A DNA stretch of 21,317 nucleotides, from contig CAKKRO010000195.1 in NCBI GenBank assembly GCA_919902625.1, positions 1-21,317 on the forward strand. The letters are read 5' to 3'. A program made the translations under genes and the position numbers. How positions within the stretch are numbered: the stretch's first letter is position 1; each line of letters opens with the position of its first letter. Below, piece after piece: positions 17,101-21,317 of the stretch. The notes beneath the pieces are model-generated. The model saw only the letters and a list, made by a program, of their open reading frames with translations, was not told the origin of the DNA and did no database searches. The DNA is from Nitrosomonadaceae bacterium. Its GTDB lineage: Bacteria; Pseudomonadota; Gammaproteobacteria; Burkholderiales; Nitrosomonadaceae.

Positions 17101-17251
17101 GATTGGTAGTGGTGCAGGTTCAGAAATTATGCAGCGTATTGCAGCGCCAATTATTGGCGGTATGGTGACTGCACCACTTGTATCCATGCTATTAATACCG
17201 GTTTTATATTATTTGTGGCATAAACAAAAAATAGACAAGGCAAACATTTAA
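14132..17251 (+). CDS. cusA: CusA-like Cu(I)/Ag(I) RND efflux pump
   Basis: The 1039-residue inner-membrane protein is a proton-driven heavy-metal RND transporter. It aligns along its length with E. coli CusA: DVQVIIKTSYPGQ, GPDATGVGWVYQYAL, GAMVDAAIVMIENAHK, AAEFGVVM and RVRPKAMTVAVII. The methionine triad that carries Cu(I)/Ag(I) is present at Met570 (DLLYM), Met620 (APMNM) and Met669 (TRIDM), each exactly three less than E. coli 573, 623 and 672. Proton-relay residues Asp409, Glu936 and Lys975 are kept. I chose the GTG at 14132, which has GGGGGA seven bases upstream and gives the family N-terminus; a GTG five codons earlier is the alternative. It forms an operon with the adaptor before it and a dsbA-like gene 16 bp after. 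Confidence 0.95.
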   Translation: MIARIICWSIKNRLLVLLTTILIVIWGVWSIKNIPIDAIPDLTDVQVIIKTSYPGQSPQVVEDQITYPISTTMLAVPGAVAVRGFSFYGDSYVYVIFSDKTDIYWARSRVMEYLSQVTEQLPSGVAPKLGPDATGVGWVYQYALLDRSGKHDLSELRTLQDWFLKFELQAVAGVSEVATVGGMIKQYQVMIDPDKLKGYYLTLGKVKQAILESNQEIGGSVLELAEAEYMIRFKGYVNGIDDIGQTTVPITQSRLSVSSVLLDDVVQSIQIGSAMRRGIADLNGEGEVVGGIIVMRSGENALATINAVKLKLQELRASLPDGVELIETYDRSALITNSVETLTERLIEEFIVIILVCSLFLVHFRSSLVILISLPVGILIAFIIMRMQGMNANIMSLGGIAIAIGAMVDAAIVMIENAHKHLQLAEINGKSRLQAIQEATIEVGSPLFFSLVIITLSFIPVFALEAQEARLFEPLAYTKTYAMAAAAGLSITLVPALMVYLIQGKIRREEDNPLNQKLINLYQPLVSKVLYQPLIIMGVAGILIISALWPLSQLGKEFMPHMNEGDLLYMPTTLPGISIGKARELLQQTNRLIKTVPEVEQVFGKVGRAETATDPAPMNMIESIIQLKPKDQWRPGMTMKKLQQELDQRVQIPGLRNAWLMPIRTRIDMQSTGINTPIGLKISGPNLAGIQDLGLQIESILKSIPETRTVFSDRATGARYIDVDIDRRAATHFGISIAEIEESANIAIGGQDIIYTVEDRERYPVNLRYPQEWRDSLTKLKELPLIINEDVQVQLQDLAEIRVTDGPPVIKSEDARINGWVYITIADQDIGSYVEHAERVLLDQLELPSGYTINWVGQYQFLESAAERLSFIVPVTIFIILILLYFAFNNLVESLLVLLTLPFALTGSFWLLWLLEYDLSVAVAVGLIALAGVAAEFGVVMIVYLREAINRHKPETHAALIAAVVEGAALRVRPKAMTVAVIILGLLPIMIGSGAGSEIMQRIAAPIIGGMVTAPLVSMLLIPVLYYLWHKQKIDKANI

Positions 17252-17267
17252 AGGAGGTGTTGCATTT

Positions 17268-17915
17268 ATGTCCCAAAATAATTTCTTTATAGTATGTCTT
17301 ATGATTATATTTGGTTGGAGTTCTGTACTACTGGCTGAACAAAATGAGCGGCCTTTTGTTGAAGGTTTAGAATATCAGCGGATTGATCCACCAGTACCAG
17401 TGGGGAATAGTGATGGGCGCGTTGAGATTATTGAATTGTTTCTGTACGCCTGCCCCCATTGCAATGCACTACGACCTAAATTACAGGCATGGGCTGAAAA
17501 AAAATCAGATGTAGTAGTTTTAAGGCGTGTGCCTGCTATCGTTGGTGCACCTTGGGCTGACCAAGCAAGAGTTTTTTATACTGCCCAGAAACTTGGCATA
17601 CTGGAAACAGCTCATGGTGCGTTATTCAAATCAATACATGATGATGGCGAACAATATGCAGATGATCAATCAGTTATGGATTTCTTTATCAAACAGGGTG
17701 TCAAGCCAGAGAATTTTATACAAGCATTTCGTTCCACTGAAGTGGATGAAAACGTGAGTCAGGCGCGTGTTTTGACCGTTAAATACGGTATACGTGGTGT
17801 TCCGGCAATTATTGTCAATGGGAAATACCGAACAGCGCAATATTTTACCGGAACACAAGAGAAATTAATGGAAGTATTAGATATGTTGGTTGAGAAAGAA
17901 CGTAGCGGCCATTAA
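17268..17915 (+). CDS. Periplasmic DsbA-family thiol:disulfide oxidoreductase
   Basis: The 215-residue protein has an N-terminal signal peptide (hydrophobic residues 6-22, cleavage after about 23) and a DsbA-type thioredoxin fold. The active site CPHC is Cys62-Pro63-His64-Cys65, the same dipeptide as E. coli DsbA, within ELFLYACPHCNAL. The cis-proline is Pro179 in GVPAIIVNG. DsbA proteins introduce disulfides into exported proteins and are reoxidised by DsbB, which is not seen here. A perfect Shine-Dalgarno AAGGAGGT overlaps the stop of the pump gene, so the two are surely co-transcribed. Placement after a copper pump suggests disulfide maintenance under copper stress, or folding of the cysteine-containing secreted proteins of this cluster. 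That role is inference; the general DsbA identity is firm. Confidence 0.93.
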   Translation: MSQNNFFIVCLMIIFGWSSVLLAEQNERPFVEGLEYQRIDPPVPVGNSDGRVEIIELFLYACPHCNALRPKLQAWAEKKSDVVVLRRVPAIVGAPWADQARVFYTAQKLGILETAHGALFKSIHDDGEQYADDQSVMDFFIKQGVKPENFIQAFRSTEVDENVSQARVLTVKYGIRGVPAIIVNGKYRTAQYFTGTQEKLMEVLDMLVEKERSGH

Positions 17916-17945
17916 ATATTAAACAATAACCGGAGGAAATCAATT

Positions 17946-18407
17946 ATGAATATTGTTAATCACCTTAAATCCATGATAAATTTATTATTATTCTCAACAT
18001 TGGCGCTTGTTCTGCTTACAACCACAGCTATTGCGGAAACTCCGTTTCCTGGCAAACTGCCTGTGACTGTTACTAGCATTGAGGCGGCTAATATTATTCA
18101 TGTAAATCTTGAAACCTGGCCAGGTTTTCGACGTGATATCCGAATTATATTGCCTGATTTGGTTTTACCCAATCAAGGAGAAAACGTGAAGGAATGTGAG
18201 CTTGTATTGGCAAAGCAGGCATATGATTTTTCAGCCAACTTCCTTAGCAAAGCGAAAGATGTTAGTGTCAAGGATATGTGGATGAAAAATAGTGCCAGTC
18301 CGGATGCTATTTCATCTATTTATACCAATAATGGAACACTGGATGATGCATTAAGAAAAGAAGGATTGGCTAAGCCTGTATCGGCACGTAATGAACCGTG
18401 GTGTTAA
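17946..18407 (+). CDS. Secreted SNase-fold protein lacking catalytic residues
   Basis: This 153-residue protein has a signal peptide (hydrophobic 12-29, cleavage after AIA at 30). The rest resembles staphylococcal-nuclease-like domains: VTVTSIEAANIIHVNLETWPGFRRDIRIILPDLVLP, then a CELVLAKQA helix, and the usual ending EGLAKPVSARNEPWC. The metal-binding DGD of active members is replaced by Glu46-Ala47-Ala48, and the catalytic arginine/glutamate positions cannot be found, so it is probably not a nuclease. Two cysteines (84 and 153) could form a disulfide, perhaps with help from the DsbA-like protein 30 bp upstream. A Shine-Dalgarno GGAGGA precedes the ATG. Family assignment is from pattern recognition and is moderate. 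Confidence 0.7.
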   Translation: MNIVNHLKSMINLLLFSTLALVLLTTTAIAETPFPGKLPVTVTSIEAANIIHVNLETWPGFRRDIRIILPDLVLPNQGENVKECELVLAKQAYDFSANFLSKAKDVSVKDMWMKNSASPDAISSIYTNNGTLDDALRKEGLAKPVSARNEPWC

Positions 18408-18784
18408 TTAGATTGAACTATCACGCCTGTTAAACGAGCTATGGCTGCTTGAGTAATTTGTTAGATTAAGTCAAATCAAGAGTGAAATCTTGTGACCTCT
18501 AAAATAATCTCTTCTTATTTATATTAATTCAGATCAATTCAGGTACAAGTGTAAGTGTGGATGATTGACGGTTAAATATTTTCAGCTATAAATTTGTGGT
18601 TTTTCCGCTGTGATTGCTCTATGTCATCTGCTTATATGGAATAATGGTGTTATTCGCCTACGTAAGCCAGCAGCTAGCTACTACAGCTAGGCTGATTCAT
18701 GAAGATTTTGATGAATTATTGAGTCGCCTAGTAAATTTATTATATCGTGATTAACTTATAAACCTATTTTTGGGCAGATATTTA
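18408..18784 (+). other. Non-coding leader region before the ECF sigma gene
   Basis: I see no gene in these 377 bp. They hold a sigma-70-like promoter (18565-18592) and two hairpins downstream of it. The first is GAATAA/TTATTC (18639-18655). The second has TAGCT/AGCTA (18675-18689) extended by AGCC/GGCT (18665-18668 and 18690-18693) with a bulge. The transcript leader would be about 185 nt, unusually long for a sigma factor gene. A terminator for the preceding operon is not obvious. Confidence 0.5.
18565..18592 (+). promoter_or_regulatory. Probable sigma-70 promoter of ECF sigma gene
   Basis: A -35 box TTGACG (18565-18570) and a -10 box TATAAA (18587-18592) are 16 bp apart. No other equally good promoter precedes the sigma gene. 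An additional self-recognised ECF promoter may exist but cannot be identified without knowing its motif. Confidence 0.55.
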
Positions 18785-19354
18785 ATGACAGCAGGGAGTA
18801 ATGACTTAAATACTCAAATGTGGTTGGAAGAGTATGGTGATTATCTATTCAGATATGCGCTTTTAAAAGTAAAGGATACTCATTTCGCTGAAGATTTGGT
18901 TCAAGAAACACTGCTTGCGGCTATAAGTGCAAAGAATGATTTTTCTCATCAATCTACAATAAGAACTTGGCTTACCGGTATACTTAGACACAAGCTAGTT
19001 GACCATTTCAGACGCCAGGAACATGAGGTAATAATGACGGATCTGGTCGATCAGGATGAAGAAGATAATCTGGATGATTTTTTTAAAACTAATGGTAGCT
19101 GGATTGATAAACCGGACACATTTCCTAATCCAGAATTAGCTTTCCAACAAAAAGAATTCTGGAAAGTTTTTCAGCGATGCTTATCTGGATTAAAACTAAA
19201 GCAAGTTGAAGTATTTCTTGCTAAAGAAATTCATGGAATGAGTAATGAAGATATCTGTAAGAGTTTTTCGCTCAATCCGGCTAATACGTGGGTATTAATG
19301 CATCGTGCACGATTATCCCTACATAAATGTTTAAAGACCCATTGGATAGATTGA
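18785..19354 (+). CDS. ECF-type (sigma-70 family) RNA polymerase sigma factor
   Basis: The 189-residue protein has region 2 (about residues 10-75: YLFRYALLKVKDTHFAEDLVQETLL, then STIRTWLTGILRHKLVDHFRR, which binds the -10 element) and region 4 (about 120-185: KVFQRCLSGLKLKQVEVFLAKEIHGMSNEDICKSFSLNPANTWVLMHRARLSLHKCL, a helix-turn-helix for the -35 element), with no region 3, as in ECF sigmas. The frame is open from a TTG at 18770, but the ATG at 18785 is preferred. It is followed 13 bp later by a zinc-type anti-sigma gene, its presumed regulator. The nearby copper-handling genes are candidate targets, although they have no promoter I can assign to it. Confidence 0.93.
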   Translation: MTAGSNDLNTQMWLEEYGDYLFRYALLKVKDTHFAEDLVQETLLAAISAKNDFSHQSTIRTWLTGILRHKLVDHFRRQEHEVIMTDLVDQDEEDNLDDFFKTNGSWIDKPDTFPNPELAFQQKEFWKVFQRCLSGLKLKQVEVFLAKEIHGMSNEDICKSFSLNPANTWVLMHRARLSLHKCLKTHWID

Positions 19355-19367
19355 TAGTTGGAGTTAT

Positions 19368-19601
19368 ATGCTGAATTGTAAACATGCCAGTCAATTGGCT
19401 TCACAGGCAATGGATGAAAAACTGCCATTTTGGAAAAACAGCATGCTCAGAATGCATCTACTTCTATGCCGTAGTTGTACTAATTTTACGCAGCAGCTTG
19501 TTTTTTTACGCGAAGCCTCACGTCGCTTTAGAAACAATCTTGATTTTCAGTTAACTGATGAAGCAAGGCAACGAATCGCCAATGCTCTGAAAGATAAATA
19601 G
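19368..19601 (+). CDS. Small zinc-binding anti-sigma factor (ZAS/zf-HC2 type)
   Basis: The 77-residue protein has the H-x3-C-x2-C zinc signature of ZAS anti-sigma factors at His30, Cys34 and Cys37, with an additional upstream Cys4-x-His6 pair that may supply the fourth ligand. There is no membrane segment, so it should act in the cytosol, where such proteins hold their ECF sigma and release it on thiol oxidation or metal replacement of zinc. It starts 13 bp after the sigma gene with a GGAG Shine-Dalgarno, so the pair is co-expressed. Redox or copper-thiol sensing would fit the neighbourhood but is not proven. Confidence 0.85.
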   Translation: MLNCKHASQLASQAMDEKLPFWKNSMLRMHLLLCRSCTNFTQQLVFLREASRRFRNNLDFQLTDEARQRIANALKDK

Positions 19602-19646
19602 ACCAAAGCTTATGTGATGGAAATAACTTCGGCCGACTCGGAAGAA

Positions 19647-19815
19647 TTATCTCATTTTTTCGATTAAACGCTCATAGGGTGTTTTTCCTCCCACGCCATC
19701 ATGTGTGTCTATGGTAATTGTAAAAAGCTTCCCATTCGGCTAATTTGGCATGCAAATCAACATCATCTCAACAAGAAACACTGAATCATTTGTTCATCCT
19801 GATTTGGTGGATTTT
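19647..19815 (-). pseudogene. Decayed C-terminal fragment of an IS transposase (rve family)
   Basis: Reading the minus strand, one frame gives VDLHAKLAEWEAFYNYHR and, after a one-base shift, another gives HDGVGGKTPYERLIEKMR and a stop. Together these match the typical C-terminus of IS481/IS3-type integrase-core transposases (WE-FYN-HRPH-GGKTPYERL). Farther upstream SDEQMIQCFL appears after another shift. At least two frameshifts and an in-frame stop show it is dead. The rest of the element is missing; the upstream boundary is approximate. Confidence 0.75.
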
Positions 19816-19837
19816 TTGATTGTATAAAACTACCTGA

Positions 19838-19927
19838 TGGTGCCCGGGGCCGGAATCGAACCGGCATGGGCGGTTTAAGCCCGAGGGATTTTAAGTCCCT
19901 TGTGTCTACCTATTTCACCACCCGGGC
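19838..19927 (-). tRNA. tRNA-Leu (anticodon UAA)
   Basis: The minus strand folds with acceptor GCCCGGG/CCCGGGC, discriminator A and encoded CCA. The anticodon stem AGGGA/TCCCT encloses loop CTTAAAA, giving TAA (UUA/UUG codons). The long variable arm (CGGGCTTAAACCGCCC) and T arm GCCGG-TTCGATT-CCGGC are intact. It is the last gene of a three-tRNA cluster. Confidence 0.97.
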
Positions 19928-19946
19928 GATAGAAATATCAGATCGG

Positions 19947-20020
19947 TGGAGGCGGGGGTCGGAATCGAACCGGCGTAGACGGCTTTGCAGGCCGCTGCAT
20001 GACCACTCTGCCACCCCGCC
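19947..20020 (-). tRNA. tRNA-Cys (anticodon GCA)
   Basis: The minus strand shows acceptor GGCGGGG paired with CCCCGCC, discriminator U and encoded CCA. Anticodon loop CTGCAAA gives GCA. The T arm keeps TTCGATT. It is the middle gene of the Gly-Cys-Leu cluster, 19 bp upstream of tRNA-Leu. Confidence 0.97.
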
Positions 20021-20128
20021 ATTATTACATAATGCTATGCGTTATAAGCCTTACGGGAAAAATTGCAAGGAACTGCTCGATTTCCGGCAATTAAATAACA
20101 TTTCATAAGAGCCATTTTCCTGGAAAAA

Positions 20129-20203
20129 TGGAGCGGGAAACGAGGCTCGAACTCGCGACCCCAACCTTGGCAAGGTTGTGCTCTACCACTGAGCTATTCC
20201 CGC
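20129..20203 (-). tRNA. tRNA-Gly (anticodon GCC)
   Basis: The minus strand shows acceptor GCGGGAA/TTCCCGC, discriminator U and encoded CCA. Anticodon stem CAACC/GGTTG with loop TTGCCAA gives GCC. It is the first gene of the cluster. The order Gly-Cys-Leu equals glyW-cysT-leuZ of E. coli, an old conserved arrangement. Confidence 0.97.
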
Positions 20204-20252
20204 AATATGAAGTTCCTGCGTAACTTTGAATCACTTCAGAAACAAAGGGTGG

Positions 20253-20280
20253 ATTATAGTGATGCTGTGCGTTTTGTCAA
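20253..20280 (-). promoter_or_regulatory. Strong sigma-70 promoter of the Gly-Cys-Leu tRNA cluster
   Basis: On the minus strand perfect consensus boxes TTGACA (20275-20280) and TATAAT (20253-20258) are separated by 16 bp. The following CCACCC is a GC-rich discriminator, typical of stringently controlled stable-RNA promoters. The transcript would start about 43 nt before tRNA-Gly. Confidence 0.92.
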
Positions 20281-20587
20281 GAAAATGCAGGCTAATAATT
20301 GCTAATGTCGGCTTCAGGTCAAATATTGTTTTAGTTTGTTAATGAGATCATTAAATCAGGGACTAAAATTTCTTTAGATGTTGATTCATTGGAGAATTAA
20401 TCGATTAACCTGATTTAACTGAAACGAAAGATAGATATCCTGCTTTTAGACATTGGCTTTATCACGTGTAATCACACAAAATAATACGCAAACTTCTTGT
20501 AGAATTAGTGATTAGATGGTTTGTAGTATAGAGATTGATTCATATTGTTCGCCGCATCAAATTTTTACATGCCCATATTTTTAGCTG
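20281..20587. other. A/T-rich gene-free stretch
   Basis: Between the tRNA promoter and the palindrome upstream of the MFS gene I see no gene, RNA or convincing promoter. Stop codons are frequent in all frames. Confidence 0.6.
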
Positions 20588-20609
20588 GATTTAACGATAT
20601 CGTTAAATC
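20588..20609. promoter_or_regulatory. 22-bp perfect palindrome, possible operator
   Basis: The half-site GATTTAACGAT is followed directly by its reverse complement, with further AGC/GCT complementarity outside if one base is bulged. It lies 41 bp upstream of the MFS start codon, a position suited to a dimeric repressor site. A hairpin role is possible, but a loop-free palindrome is more like a DNA-binding site. No regulator is known. Confidence 0.55.
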
Positions 20610-20650
20610 AGCAATTCTTCATTGAATCACTGTAGTAATTAATCTATTTT

Positions 20651-21317
20651 ATGCCCTTACTTCCTTATTGGCGTCTTTCCGGTTTTTATTTCTTTTATTT
20701 TGCTTTCATTGGCGCATTTGCACCTTATTGGAGCTTATATCTCCAATCGCTTGAGTTTAATGCACTGCAAATAGGCGTATTAATGTCATTGTTATTAATT
20801 ACCCGTATTTTTTCACCCTCCGTATGGGGTTGGTTGGCGGATCATACGGGGAAGCGTGTTCGAGTTGTTTAGATTGCTGCCATAACCGGATTTTTAAGTT
20901 TTTGTGGTTTTTTCCTAGGTGAATCTTTTGCCTGGATATTTCTTGTGATGCTGGTGATGAGTTTCTTTTGGAGTGCCTCATTACCGTTGATGGAAGCAAT
21001 TACACTGTCGTACTTGGATGATCACACCGATAAATATGGGCGTATTCGCTCATGGGGTTCCGTTGGATTTGTTCTGGCCGTCGTTGGTGTCGGTTATCTA
21101 TTGGATAATGTGGAGATCATCTGGTTGCTTTGGGTTGTTCTGGGACTCAAGTTAGGTATTGTGATTTTTTCTTATCAAATTCCAGAAAAGGAAATCATCA
21201 GCCATATCACTGGACATCATTCAGTACAACAAATTTGTCTGCGCCCCGAAGTGATGGCTTTTTTTATTTCCAGTTTGCTGATGTTGTTTGCACATGGTGC
21301 GTACTATACGTTTTTTT
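20651..21317 (+). pseudogene. MFS transporter (MFS_1-like), interrupted by in-frame TAG, 3' partial
   Basis: The frame begins MPLLPYWRLSGFYFFYFAFIGAFAPYWSLYLQSLEF and continues with the MFS signature GWLADHTGKRVRVV in the loop between membrane helices 2 and 3. It stops at TAG (20870-20872), codon 74, and then continues in the same frame to the window end with clear transporter sequence (IAAITGFLSFCGFFLG, FWSASLPLMEAITLSYLDDH, YGRIRSWGSVGFVLAVVGVGY). This matches the nucleoside/phenylpropionate permease-like group of about 12 helices. The stop could come from a C-to-T change of CAG. It may be a recent nonsense mutation or a sequencing error; the rest appears unbroken. The 3' part lies beyond the window. 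No Shine-Dalgarno is clear before the ATG. Confidence 0.85.

Noticed and set aside
15199..17187. Several open frames inside the pump gene, both strands
   Set aside because: They are shadows of the long conserved RND frame and have no family resemblance or start signals.
19866..20108. Open reading frame across the tRNA-Leu and tRNA-Cys genes
   Set aside because: It is an antisense frame through tRNA genes and gives the familiar false peptide of such regions.

Overview
The window looks like chromosomal DNA of a betaproteobacterium with moderate to low GC. A Nitrosomonas-like ammonia oxidiser is my best guess. This is an inference from proteobacterial-type IscR and its operators, a Gly-Cys-Leu tRNA cluster, and a periplasmic copper-protein gene set; no marker gene here proves it.

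Region 1 (1-470) holds tRNA-Ser(GGA) on the minus strand with its promoter, then a short non-coding stretch with an inverted repeat and a 7-bp tandem repeat.

Region 2 (471-7660), all on the minus strand, is an iron-sulfur cluster assembly locus read in the order iscR - sufA - sufB - sufC - sufD - sufS - sufU - nfu. sufB to sufU are coupled by 4-bp or 1-bp overlaps. IscR keeps its three cluster cysteines and histidine at the E. coli positions. Its promoter carries two type-1 IscR operators, so the regulator probably represses itself and perhaps the whole locus.

Region 3 (7661-8284) has no gene but several strong hairpins, ending in a 17-bp-stem bidirectional terminator. It may encode a small RNA or a leader.

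Region 4 (8285-19601), plus strand, is the most unusual part. It reads: a complete CotA/bilirubin-oxidase-like multicopper oxidase with a Tat signal; a SCO1/SenC-like protein that has lost both copper-binding cysteines; a 663-residue secreted protein I cannot assign; a CusB-like adaptor with a histidine-rich tail; a CusA-like Cu/Ag RND pump with its methionine triad; a DsbA-like CPHC oxidoreductase; a small secreted nuclease-fold protein without catalytic residues; then an ECF sigma factor and a small zinc-binding anti-sigma factor. The contents suggest a periplasmic copper-handling and copper-enzyme module with its own export and disulfide functions, possibly under the sigma/anti-sigma pair. 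No outer-membrane channel (CusC) or CusF is present.

Region 5 (19602-21317) holds a decayed transposase fragment, a minus-strand tRNA cluster Gly(GCC)-Cys(GCA)-Leu(UAA) behind a near-perfect sigma-70 promoter, a 22-bp perfect palindrome, and the start of a plus-strand MFS transporter gene that is broken by an in-frame TAG and runs off the window.
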